This document shows positions 55,063-64,000 of a stretch of 64,000 nt of DNA, one piece after another. Below the pieces are notes generated by a model that saw only the letters and a list, made by a program, of their open reading frames with translations, did not search any database and was not told the origin of the DNA. Origin of the DNA: Spinacia oleracea (taxonomy: Eukaryota; Streptophyta; Magnoliopsida; Caryophyllales; Amaranthaceae); assembly GCF_020520425.1 (NCBI RefSeq), contig NC_079488.1, forward strand, positions 38,493,247 to 38,557,246, in the 5' to 3' direction. The translations under genes and the position numbers were made by a program. The first letter of the stretch is position 1; every line of letters begins with the position of its first letter.

Positions 55063-56480
55063 TGAAGGAAATAATGCCCTTGGTCCAAGTATGCATTCTA
55101 TGTTAAGTCTAATAAATGCGGTTCAGTATTAATTAACAAGTTAATAATTCAGTGAGATCAAGTGAGCTGAATGCCTAGCTAGAGGCCGCTTCAGTTCAAG
55201 TGGAATTAATGATATTAATCCACAGCTTACTCTTGACTGAACCCGTAGGGTCACACAAATAGTACATAAACGGATCAAGTATTTAATGGCATTAAATACT
55301 CTATCTATGGATATTCGGAATCGACGGATCTTGGTTTCAGTGGGAGCTGAGATCGTCACAGGCAAGAAATGAATACTCCGGAAACGATGATATTACCGGA
55401 AACGGAAATATGGATCGTATCGGAAATATAAATATTATCCAAGTCGTAGATGTTGCCGGAAACGGAAACATGGTACGTATCGGAAAATATTATCGGAAAT
55501 GGAAATATTACCAGAATCGGAAATATTGCCGGAAACGGAAATATTGTCAGAATCGGAAATGTTACCGGAATCGGAAAATAATTCCGGAAACGGAAATATT
55601 AAATATTTGTTCGAAACGGAAATTAATTCCGGAATCGGAAATGTTAAATATTGTTCGTATCGGAAATGAATTCCGGAATCGGAAATTTAATCGGAAGCGT
55701 ATCGTACGAATAAGCATCGGACGAGGCCTGCCGGACGAGGGCCCAGCACGAAGCCAGGCCATCGCCCAGCAAGCCAAGCGCGCCGCACAAACAGCCACGC
55801 CAGGCCCAGCGCAAGGCCAGGCCCAGCAGGCCGTGGCAGCGCGCACAGCGCGCGCGGGAGCTGCGTGGGCTTGCAGCTCGCGCAGACCTCGTTGCGTGGG
55901 CTGCTGCTCGTGCGCACGCATGGGCGGCCCATCGTGGCTGCCGTGTGTGCGTGTGTAAGTGTTTGTGTTCGTGCACGTTTCCTAAAACGTGCAGAGTTCG
56001 GTTAATGATTAAATTCCTAATTCTATTTGATAAATTAATTAAATTAGAGTTCTTGTAGGATTCTAGGTTTAATTAATTTGTATCTGAATAGGATTCCAAT
56101 TCCCTTTCCATAACCCTATAAATATGTGGCCTGGGTTCACAATTTATAACGATTTTTCAAAGTATTCAAAGTGAGTTTTTGAGAGAAAAATTCAGCCACA
56201 CATCTTGCTCAAAAGTGCCGAAAATTCTAGTACCTTAAGGGCGATTCTAGTTGGTCAATCTTAAGGCGGATCCGGACGTGCTGTGGACTATCTACGGAGG
56301 GACGACACTTGGAGTCCTAAAGACTTGTTCTTGCTCGGTTCGGGCGCAGCTAGGGAGGGCACGCAACAAAGAGTATGCATCTAAATTATGCTATATGATT
56401 ATGTGTAAATAATATGTAATCCTGGGTTAATGGTTGTTTCCGCATGATTTATGTAATATCATATGTATCATAACCTAACA
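55063..56480 (+). mobile_element. Solo copia LTR (1418 bp) in inverted orientation
   Basis: TGAAGGAAAT...TAACCTAACA is flanked by the perfect 5-bp duplication AAAGG (55058-55062 and 56481-56485). It is the same family as the LTRs of A, B and D but in sense on the plus strand. There is no internal sequence, so it formed by LTR-LTR recombination. Only 59 bp separate it from the D LTR of opposite orientation. Confidence 0.95.
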
Positions 56481-56485
56481 AAAGG

Positions 56486-57806
56486 GTCTCTTATAAGTCA
56501 AAGGGCCCACTTAAAATTAGACAGAGAAAAATAAGAGACCCGTTATCTTATTTAACGGGTCTCCAGTGTATGAATAGAGCTATTTTTTCTCGTGGAAAAT
56601 AAAATAGGAGAAACATGAGATCCTATATTTAACTACACGGGTCTCTTAGGTATCGTAGGACCCACCACTCCTTCGTACAAAATAAATTAAAATAAAGCAA
56701 GACCCGTCGTTTTACCTAACGGGTCTCTACTTTTCATCATTTGTCACCTTTGCGAAACCAGAATTTTCTTTGCCCTTTCTTCTTCCCTCGACTCAGATTC
56801 AAGGTTTCTTTGCCCTTTCTTCTTCCCTTGACTCACATTCAAGGTGAACCAGATTTTTTTTTCCGGGAAAGGCGAACTCATTGGCGAACTCACCACCACC
56901 GGAGAATTGCACCATCACCAGAGAACTACACTACCATCGGTGACTTCACTACCACCCGCAACCTCACCATCATCGCTAGCTAACTTCAAATCTAGGTTTT
57001 TTTTCCTAACAACACTCTTTTCATTTTTCTTCTCTTTAATTTTTGTTTCGAACATCTGAATTTCTTGTGGGTTTATTTGATTTTCGATTTCAATTTGTAA
57101 TTTCTTCTACAAGTTAGGGTTTTTTTCCCCTAATCTTTCAACTTCAATTTCTAAGAAGTTAGTATTCCCACCATGAATTTCTGAAATTTCAATTTGCAAT
57201 TTCGGGTTAGGTTTTCCAGTTTCATGTCATGTTTTGTTTCGAATGAGTTTCAATATCCATTAATTTTTGTTATGAATGAGTTTCAATTTCCTTGTCATGT
57301 TTGCAAACTTGCAATTTCTGAAATGACAAATTCCATCAATATGAAACAAAAGAACCCAAACATAGACAAATTCCATCATAACTTGGGAAGGTTTGGGTTC
57401 TTTGTTTCATATTGATGGAATTTTTCATTTTGGATGCTAAGTATGATTATACAAGTACGAGTTTGTGTTTATTACACTTTTTGTTTTGTTCTTTAAGTAT
57501 GCGGATATAGAAGTTGGTCGGATATCCGGAAAGACCAGAACTTTGGGCTGAATGACACTCGAAAACTGAAGATACTTTTAGTTGATAATGTTGTAGTTTT
57601 ATGTGTTTTAGCCTCTAAGCCTCTTAGTCTCTTATAGTAGGAGAAATTTTTGGTAGATCATAGACTTAGTAATGCTTGTGCAGGTGAAAGATGTTGATGC
57701 AACCACAGAGGATAACAAGAAATTACGGACAAAAGCAAGGTAAAAAATGTTTGTTTTGAATTATATAATATATAGGCCTGTGTAGCATGATAAGAGAAGA
57801 AATGAA
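56486..57806 (+). other. Interior of the CACTA-like element, gene-like leader
   Basis: After GGGTCTC repeats (to 56730) the sequence is CT-rich and intron-like with short frames (56741-56983 and 57194-57415). It looks like the promoter and leader of a captured or element-borne gene, but no protein family is recognised. Confidence 0.35.
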
Positions 57807-57862
57807 AATTGATTGTATGTGTGGTTGTATAAGGGAATCAGAATCTGAGATGAAAAGCAATA
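57807..57862. repeat. Direct repeat flanking the captured fragment, left copy
   Basis: AATTGATTGTATGTGTGG... to AAAAGCAATA matches 58717-58780 almost exactly. The right copy has an extra TTCTGAGA. Confidence 0.9.
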
Positions 57863-58044
57863 TACTCAAATTCGGAACAAATTTAGTTGAGCAGTTATAA
57901 ATGTATGAATTCTTCTATCAAAAATTTTAAGCCTTGCTCATTCATTGATGTAAGTATGCACCAGCATTGTAATATAAAGGGAGGTCCTGAATTCCTGATA
58001 TTAACTTACATTGCTTACAGTAATTATTGTTTGCACTCAAATCT

Positions 58045-58716
58045 TTATTTTTGTACAAGACATCCTGCAATATGTTGCAAACTCGAGCTATCTCCCCTTA
58101 ATCCTTTTCCACACAAATTTCCTATAAAAAGCCCTTCATTGCAATCGTCGTTTGTAGTATCTTGATCCCTTGTTAACAATCTTATACACGAACAAGTCTT
58201 AGAAAATGTGCAAATCCCATAAGAAGAACAAGCCAGAGGAAGATCACAAGTAGTATTTAGGACTTGAAATGATGCCTTGAACTTATCCTTGTAGGGAGAG
58301 TAGTCGTACAGACCGAGGTTTCCTGTGTCATTATCTAGGGATAAAAAACGTACTGGTTCTTGGTATGGCGACAAAATTTGTGTGAAGTTTTCGTATTTGT
58401 CATAAAAAAACTCCAAACCCTTGGAAGCTAGCTCGATGTAGGTGATATTTCTGGTCTGGGAAGAATAGAATTCCCAGTATGAGTACTTGTAGTAGTTGTC
58501 ATTGTTTCTACCTGAATTCAAGTAGAGAGCAACCTTGTCATGGTGAATCTCAAATGAAAAGAATGAGGTGGAGTAGTTGTTAGTAGGAAATGCGGTCAGG
58601 TGAGTAGCTACACTTAGTCTCTGCCCCATTAGTAAGATGTTTGTTGGGAAATTGAATGTTTGCCACTTTATTCATTCTTGTACATCAACCAGGACTAAAT
58701 TTCCACTGTCAGTTGC
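58045..58716 (-). pseudogene. Captured fragment of a B-lectin / S-locus-glycoprotein-like host gene
   Basis: Minus-strand reading: ATDSGNLVLVDVQE (end of a bulb-lectin domain), an in-frame TGA, then WQTFNFPTNILLMGQRL, an S-locus glycoprotein-like stretch (FLSLDNDTGNLGLYDYS) and an EGF-like cysteine block (CDLPLACSSYGICTFSKTCSC) to a stop at 58045. This order is that of plant G-type lectin proteins. It most resembles the PAN-domain/EP1-like group without a kinase. The intact gene would encode a secreted or membrane glycoprotein of the cell surface. Here the start, part of the lectin domain and the end are missing, and a stop lies in the lectin domain. 54-60 bp direct repeats flank the fragment. 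Confidence 0.82.
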
Positions 58717-58780
58717 AATTGATTGTATGTGTGGTTGTTTAAGGGAATCAGAATCTGAGATTCTGAGATGAAAAGCAATA
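58717..58780. repeat. Direct repeat flanking the captured fragment, right copy
   Basis: Partner of 57807-57862. It abuts the first recognisable codon of the captured gene fragment. Confidence 0.9.
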
Positions 58781-58789
58781 GCTCTGTTG

Positions 58790-58877
58790 GTGTATCTGAT
58801 TAACTGATCTAGTACACTAAGCTAAGCAATCTAGTGTATCTGATTAACTGATCTAGTATACTAAGATAAGCAATCTA
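58790..58877. repeat. 44-bp tandem duplication
   Basis: Two copies of GTGTATCTGATTAACTGATC... ending in AGCAATCTA, with two differences. Confidence 0.9.
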
Positions 58878-59392
58878 GTGTTGGTGTATGAAAGAATACA
58901 ACTTATGTTGAGTTCGCGCGTTCCTCTGTGGAATCTATCTCAGATTCTCACATACTTTAATTTCTATATAGTCCGTATCGTTTTCCATCTTTAACTGTCA
59001 ACAGGGTTTAAAGGTCGTAGGTTCGACTCTTAAGATGATGTTTTACTTCTTACTCTCAGGTTCCTTGGGTTATTGCATAGGTCATTTAAGAGATACTTAT
59101 TTTATTTCAAAAACTAATTTTAATCTTGTAAAACAATTGGATTACTACTGATGTGAATAAGATTTGTGGTTCTAGCATAGATTTATGTATTACCAAGGTC
59201 TGAATTTGAGCTTTTATGTGTGTGTTCAATTGATTAATACAAACCACATCCTATGCACGACGACATTTCATAGTTTAAAGTAATTAAACATATAAGAGGG
59301 CCTAAGTAGAGAGAGGTTTGTGTTTGATGTTTTCTTATTGGTGTCTATATTTTATCACATTAATTTTTCAAAATGAATGACTAATGATGGTT
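58878..59392. other. Unassigned DNA in the CACTA-like element
   Basis: No gene was recognised. A GGTTCGACTC box (tRNA/SINE B-box-like) at about 59020 has no convincing partner A box. Confidence 0.4.
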
Positions 59393-59406
59393 AGTAGTAG
59401 TATATT

Positions 59407-59786
59407 TTTTTTTACGGGAAACAATAGGCTTATCTCATTCAATTAAGGTGTTGTCCTTAAGAACATACGGAACAGTTTCAGAGGGGAATTCTTCCATCCA
59501 TATCAAGACCTCATCCCAGCGTAGGGAAGACTTAGCTATAGAATGTGCTTCCTTAGTACAGGTTCGCTTGGCAAAATTAAAGGTACAAAAATCAAATAAA
59601 CTAGTAAGAGCAATAATATCATTAACAAACAGCTACGAGTCTGAGTTCTCCTTCCTTCTCCCTGCCAACTGGTCCACCAAAGTACTGTAGTCACTCTCCA
59701 ATTCTATCTTCCTGTAACCTGCGTCAAATGCATACCTCATTCTAAAGAGGATAGCTCGAGCTTCTGCTTCTTGTGATGTGATTGAC
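59407..59786 (-). mobile_element. 5'-truncated LINE fragment with RNase H tail
   Basis: About 380 bp on the minus strand, flanked by the 14-bp duplication AGTAGTAGTATATT (59393-59406 and 59787-59800) and ending in a poly(A) run (T run at 59404-59413 on the plus strand). The coding remnant reads EARAILFRMRYAFDAGYRKI and ESDYSTLVDQL with a stop, the RNase H wording of plant LINE ORF2. Only the last part of the LINE was copied, as is common. It is a separate LINE from the one at 15337-29656. Confidence 0.9.
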
Positions 59787-59800
59787 AGTAGTAGTATATT

Positions 59801-60640
59801 AACCTACTTTATTTTGTGCCAAAACCTTTTTTTTTTTGTTGCATGTGTATCTTCTCTGGTTTTTCTGCCGGAACTTGTTATTATTCAAATTAATGAGACT
59901 CATTCAGTTTCCTCTCGAGGTGTGTATGTGTGTTTGTGTGTGTTGATGTTATCATATTTTTTGGTTTGGAATTTCTTTTCGATTCTACTTGGCAGATTAT
60001 TTTGCTGCTTTCGATTAATGTTATCAAAATGATTGTTAAATGGATTATTTATCTTTTTGGTTTGTGTTTTATATAACGGTCAGATGAAATATACTTGGAT
60101 CAACAAGGCTTTAACATTGTTGGTTATGGTTGCAGTACACACCATGTATGGAAAACTCGGGTGATCTTGATGAATCTCTGTCTACAGCTCCTGGGTGCTC
60201 GTGCCCGTGTTGGTCTTACTGTATATTAGTCGTGACAGGTGTTGATCACTACCAGGATACCAAGGGAAAATGTGCTCCTTTCTACCATCAAAGTATGAGA
60301 AGGTGTTCGAACCCGCGTTGGTCACTGTGAGTAGTCGTGAGTTCTGAGTCCTTCTGTGATACCGAAGGACAAGATGCTAGTATTAACAACGTTTTAAGAC
60401 ACATGCTTGTGCCTGCATTGTGAATAGTTGTTATTGTCAATTTGTTTAATATTGTCACAATTATGTATACTTTTGACCCTTATTTTATTTTGTTATTTTT
60501 AAATGTTTGGAGATAATTGATGTAAAGTGTAATATTTATTTTAGTAATTGTAAGAACTATTTTGGAATTACCAAATTGGTAAAATGCTGATTTTTAGGCC
60601 GATTATTGGTGTATGCTGATTTTTTTTTTAATAAAAATTA
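59801..60640 (+). other. Unassigned DNA in the CACTA-like element
   Basis: Short plus-strand frames (59778-60032 and 60130-60330) are not recognised. Several GGTGTTG...CCAGGATACC-type pieces near 60140-60370 repeat loosely (CGTGACAGGTGTTGATCACTACC, CGTGAGTTCTGAGTCC), but no protein family is seen. Confidence 0.3.
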
Positions 60641-61048
60641 ATGAGAAGAGACCCGTTAGGTATAAAAAGGGGTTTCTCGAGTATAATATTAAAATATTTA
60701 AAGAGACCCCTTATCTAACATATGGGGTCTGAGTTTGTTAATCACAAAAATATTAAAAAACTCAAAGAGACCCCTTATCTTACCTAAGGGGTCTGAGTTT
60801 GTTGGAATAAATAATATTAAAAAATTCAAAGAGACCTCCTATGTTAAATATGGGGTCTGATTTTTTTTTAAAACAGACTAATGTAAGAGACCCCTTTTCT
60901 TAAATAAGGGGTCTCTTGTTTTTAACAAACAGACCCCTCTAGATGAGGGGGTCTCTTTTAAAAAGAGACCCCCCCATCTAGAGACCCCCTAACATGGGGT
61001 CTCTTAGGCTATTTTGGACGGGTCTCTTTGCCCATTTTTGTAGTAGTG
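60641..61048. repeat. Right subterminal repeats of the CACTA-like element
   Basis: AGAGACCCCTTA and TAAGGGGTCT motifs alternate more than ten times up to the terminus. GGGTCTCT copies at 55018 and 56520-56730 are the left counterparts. Confidence 0.85.
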
Positions 61049-61050
61049 CA

Positions 61051-61113
61051 TGAACCGCATTTATTAGACTTAACATTGAATGCATACTTGGACCAAGGGC
61101 ATTATTTCCTTCA
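61051..61113 (-). repeat. 3' LTR of copia D, second piece
   Basis: TGAACCGCATTTATT to TTCCTTCA resumes the LTR after the CACTA-like insertion and ends at the polypurine tract. Confidence 0.9.
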
Positions 61114-61126
61114 GTCTCCCACTTGT
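61114..61126 (-). other. Polypurine tract of copia D
   Basis: Same AAGTGGGAGAC tract as in A and B. Confidence 0.8.
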
Positions 61127-61978
61127 CCTTAGGGACAAGTGTGCATTTCCTAATTCCTTTGTCGCTCGATGCTTGCTCTTGGACATAAGGTAAGAGTTGT
61201 CATCCTTATTATGTCCAGAGGTGTTCCTCGGTTTCAGAGTTCAACTGATCAAATAAACAGATAATCATAGCCTATGGTTCATCCGAGCACGGCCATGCAT
61301 TTCACAGTTTCTAGCTCTCCGAGTGGCCTTGTACAACTTTTAAGCATCTCATCCCGATTTATGGGAGGACAATCCCAATCTTGCGATCTTGAGATTAGAC
61401 TTCGTTTGATAGGTGATTACCTGAGCGTTGCCTTTATAGCCTCCTTTTACGGTGCGACGGTTGGTCAACGTCAAAGTAATCAGTTCTCAAACAAGTAATC
61501 TCAAATCACTCAGGTATTGAGGATTTAGTGTCAAATAATTTTAATGAAATTTACTTATGACAGATTTTCATCTCTTACAGTAAAGTTTCATAGGTCTTGT
61601 CTGATACTAGTCTTCCCAAAGTAAGTATCTATGCAAATGATTATGACATTCCCATGTCCACATAGTTCAAGAAACAGAACTACTAGTCATCTAGCATTCT
61701 AGTCGTCTAACGTTTTCTATGCGTCCAATTTTATAGAAAACTCCGACTAGGGACCATTTTCAACCTTTGACATTCAAGTTCACTTGATAGACATTTCTTA
61801 GTCACAGGACTGGTCCTGACAGTCTATCTTGAATATATCGTCAAATTGAAGGGACTCATCATTTAATAAACCACAAATTAAATGGAAAAATGATTTCTTT
61901 TCATTTATTGTGAATGATTAACCAATAATGTTTTACAAAGATTTAAACTCTAAAACTTTAAAACATTAAACAGGGATA
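61127..61978 (-). other. 3' untranslated region of copia D
   Basis: Noncoding and nearly identical to 40021-40872 of copia B. Confidence 0.7.
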
Positions 61979-64000
61979 TCAAAGCCATTCTCCAATATGC
62001 TTGATTCCCATAGCTGCAGTGTGCGAGTTGTGCTTCGCCTGCGGCAGAGGTTTAGTCAATGGATCTGATATGTTGTCATCAGTTCCAATCTTGTTTATCT
62101 CGACTTCTTTTCTTTCAACGAACTCTCGTAGAAGGTGAAATCTACGAAGTACATGCTTGACTCTCTGGTGGTGTCTAGGCTCCTTTGCCTGTGCAATAGC
62201 TCCGTTATTATCACAATACAGGGCTATTGGTCCTTTAATGGAGGGGACTACACCAAGTTCACCTATGAACTTCCTTAGCCATATAGCTTCCTTTGCTGCT
62301 TCATGTGCAGCAATGTACTCCGCTTCAGTTGTAGAATCCGCAATGGTGCTTTGCTTAGCACTTTTCCAGCTTACTGCTCCTCCGTTGAGGCAGAAGACAA
62401 ACCCAGACTGTGATCTGAAATCATCTTTGTCGGTTTGGAAACTTGCGTCCGTATAGCCTTTAACAATTAATTCATCATCTCCACCATAGACCAGGAAGTC
62501 ATCTTTGTGCCTTTTCAGGTACTTCAGAATATTCTTGGCAGCAGTCCAATGCGCCTCTCCTGGGTCTGACTGGTATCTGCTCGTAGCACTGAGTGCGTAC
62601 GCAACATCCGGGCGCGTATATATCATAGCATACATTATTGAACCAATCAATGATGCATATGGAATCCCATTCATTCGTCTACGCTCATCAAGTGTTTTTG
62701 GGCACTGATTCTTGCTTAGAGTCATTCCATGAGACATGGGTAGGTAGCCTCGCTTGGAGTCCGCCATCTTGAACCTATCAAGCACCTTATTGATATAAGT
62801 GCTTTGACTAAGTCCAATCATCCTTTTAGATCTATCTCTGTAAATCTTGATGCCCAATATGTACTGTGCTTCTCCTAGATCTTTCATCGAAAAACATTTC
62901 CCAAGCCAAATCTTGACAGAGTTCAACATAGGAATGTCATTTCCGATAAGTAATATGTCGTCGACATATAATACTAGGAAAGCAATTTTGCTCCCACTGA
63001 CCTTCTTGTATACACAAGATTCGTCTGCGTTCTTGATGAAACCAAAGTCACTGACTGCTTCATCAAAACGTATATTCCAGCTCCTGGATGCCTGCTTCAA
63101 TCCGTAGATTGACTTCTTTAGCTTGCATACCTTTTTAGCATTCTTTGGATCCTCAAAACCTTCAGGCTGTGTCATAAACACAGTTTCTGTTAAAACGCCG
63201 TTTAAGAAAGCAGTTTTGACATCCATCTGCCATATTTCGTAATCGTAATATGCAGCGATTGCTAACATTATCCGAATAGACTTTAGCATTGCAACTGGTG
63301 AAAAGGTTTCATCGTAATCCACACCGTGGACTTGCCTGTAACCTTTTGCAACCAATCTAGCTTTGAAAACTTCAAGTTTCCCATCCTTGTCCTTTTTCAG
63401 TTTGAAAACCCATTTGCTTCCAATGGCTTGGTAGCCATCTGGCAAATCGACCAAATCCCATACTTGGTTTTCAGACATGGAGTCTAATTTATATTGCATG
63501 GCTTCTTGCCATTGCTTGGAGCTAGGGCTCGTCATAGCTTGTTTGTAAGTCGCAGGTTCATCACTTTCAAGTAATAGAACGTCATAGCTCTCGTCCGTCA
63601 AAATACCTAAGTACCTTTCCGGTTGAGATCTATATCTTTGCGATCTACGCGGGGTAACATTTCTAGTTTGACCATGATTCTCACCAGATTCTTCTAAAGA
63701 TCTCTGAGTTTCATCCTGAATGTCATCTTGAGCATTCTCTAGAGTTTGTTGTTCGACTCGAATTTCTTCGAGGTCTACTTTTCTCCCACTTGTCATTTTG
63801 GAAATGTGATCCTTCTCCAAAAAGACACCATCTCGAGCAACAAACACCTTGTTCTCAGATGTATTGTAGAAGTAATACCCCTTTGTTTCCTTTGGATAGC
63901 CCACAAGGATACATTTGTCAGATTTTGGATGAAGTTTGTCTGAAATTAATCGTTTGACGTATACTTCACATCCCCAAATCTTTAGAAAAGACACATTTGG
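61979..64000 (-). CDS. Copia D pol: integrase end, reverse transcriptase, RNase H (partial, open at the window edge)
   Basis: At least 671 residues without a stop, extending past the right edge. In order: integrase C-terminal segment (FLKIWGCEVYVKRL, CILVGYPKETKGYYFY), linker with SLEESGENHG, RT with WVFKLKKDKDG, RLVAKGYRQVHGVDYDETF, MDVKTAFLNG and YGLKQASRSWN, the catalytic YVDD, then RNase H with YTDASFQTD, STTEAEYIA and CDNNGAIA, ending DPLTKPLPQAKHN and HIGEWL. The protein copies element RNA into DNA and integrates it in the nucleus. It is nearly identical to B but lacks its stop, so this copy could be the source of enzymes. The start of the polyprotein is outside the window. Confidence 0.93.
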   Translation of the reverse strand, partial: PNVSFLKIWGCEVYVKRLISDKLHPKSDKCILVGYPKETKGYYFYNTSENKVFVARDGVFLEKDHISKMTSGRKVDLEEIRVEQQTLENAQDDIQDETQRSLEESGENHGQTRNVTPRRSQRYRSQPERYLGILTDESYDVLLLESDEPATYKQAMTSPSSKQWQEAMQYKLDSMSENQVWDLVDLPDGYQAIGSKWVFKLKKDKDGKLEVFKARLVAKGYRQVHGVDYDETFSPVAMLKSIRIMLAIAAYYDYEIWQMDVKTAFLNGVLTETVFMTQPEGFEDPKNAKKVCKLKKSIYGLKQASRSWNIRFDEAVSDFGFIKNADESCVYKKVSGSKIAFLVLYVDDILLIGNDIPMLNSVKIWLGKCFSMKDLGEAQYILGIKIYRDRSKRMIGLSQSTYINKVLDRFKMADSKRGYLPMSHGMTLSKNQCPKTLDERRRMNGIPYASLIGSIMYAMIYTRPDVAYALSATSRYQSDPGEAHWTAAKNILKYLKRHKDDFLVYGGDDELIVKGYTDASFQTDKDDFRSQSGFVFCLNGGAVSWKSAKQSTIADSTTEAEYIAAHEAAKEAIWLRKFIGELGVVPSIKGPIALYCDNNGAIAQAKEPRHHQRVKHVLRRFHLLREFVERKEVEINKIGTDDNISDPLTKPLPQAKHNSHTAAMGIKHIGEWL

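Larger units (their letters stand above)
55004..61050. mobile_element. CACTA-like element carrying gene fragments, left terminus missing
   Basis: The right end GCCCATTTTTGTAGTAGTG (to 61048) is the inverse of CACTACTACAAAAATGGGC, a CACTA-type terminus. Subterminal AGAGACCCC/GGGTCTCT repeats occur at both ends (55018-55032, 56486-56730 and 60640-61030). The copia LTR is split with TGA on both sides (55001-55003 and 61051-61053), fitting a 3-bp duplication, although two extra bases (CA) sit at the right join and the left end lacks a CACTA terminus. Inside are a solo copia LTR, a host gene fragment and a truncated LINE. No transposase was recognised. Confidence 0.72.
53669..64000 (-). mobile_element. 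Ty1/copia retrotransposon D, 3' LTR split by a CACTA-like element, right end off the window
   Basis: Same family and orientation as A and B. The 3' LTR is in two pieces (53669-55003 and 61051-61113). It is followed by the polypurine tract, a 3' UTR and pol that is open to the window edge. The outermost LTR dinucleotide reads TA where A and B have TG, so the terminus is mutated. Pol has no stop in the visible part. Gag, protease, the primer site and 5' LTR would lie right of 64000. Confidence 0.9.

Noticed and set aside
58990..59040. GGTTCGACTC as a tRNA or SINE B box
   Set aside because: No matching A box, no cloverleaf and no SINE borders were found.

Overview
The window is a transposon-dense stretch of nuclear DNA from a flowering plant, probably a eudicot. 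The evidence is Ty1/copia and Ty3/gypsy (Tat-type) LTR retrotransposons, a plant L1-type LINE, CACTA and hAT DNA transposons, GT-AG introns, and almost no low-copy coding sequence. The species cannot be named from the sequence. Only one ordinary host-like gene is convincing: an intronless six-span membrane protein at 51253-52239. No tRNA, rRNA, CRISPR or bacterial-type feature was seen.

Layout. (1) 1-9859: copia element A, minus strand, cut by the left edge of the window. Its two LTRs look identical where both are visible, but its interior is only relics. (2) 9860-14387: the right end of one CACTA element (AGCGCT repeats) and then a CACTA element with a broken Ptta/En-Spm-type transposase gene. 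One intron of that gene carries an array of 160-bp tandem repeats. (3) 15337-29656: a LINE with its own target duplication. ORF1 is split by a solo LTR (16420-18105). The RNase H end of ORF2 is split by a hAT element (24572-29528), which itself contains a CACTA element (25508-29495). Every insertion here has a matching target duplication, so the nesting order can be read directly. (4) 29666-32582: AT-rich DNA with a foldback element. (5) 32583-50259: a Tat-type gypsy array of one truncated copy (E) and one full-length copy (F) sharing an LTR. F has gag-pol on the minus strand and a separate intron-containing antisense gene on the plus strand with its own TATA box. Copia element B (38571-44944, TSD CGGCT) sits between the convergent ends of these two genes. 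(6) 50260-53668: a hAT MITE, the membrane protein gene, and a fragment (G) of another Tat-type element with the start of a second antisense gene. (7) 53669-64000: copia element D, running off the right edge. Its 3' LTR is split by a CACTA-like element (55004-61050) that carries a piece of a lectin/S-locus-glycoprotein-like host gene, a truncated LINE, and a solo copia LTR in inverted orientation to the D LTR.

How the parts work together. Copia elements A, B and D and the inverted solo LTR are one family. A and B are defective but have nearly identical LTRs, so a partner such as D probably supplied proteins in trans. The D LTR and the inverted solo LTR form arms of about 1.3 kb separated by 59 bp. 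A transcript through them would fold into double-stranded RNA matching every LTR of the family. The gypsy antisense gene, the shared gag deletion in E and F, and the captured gene fragment are the other points that deserve a second look.
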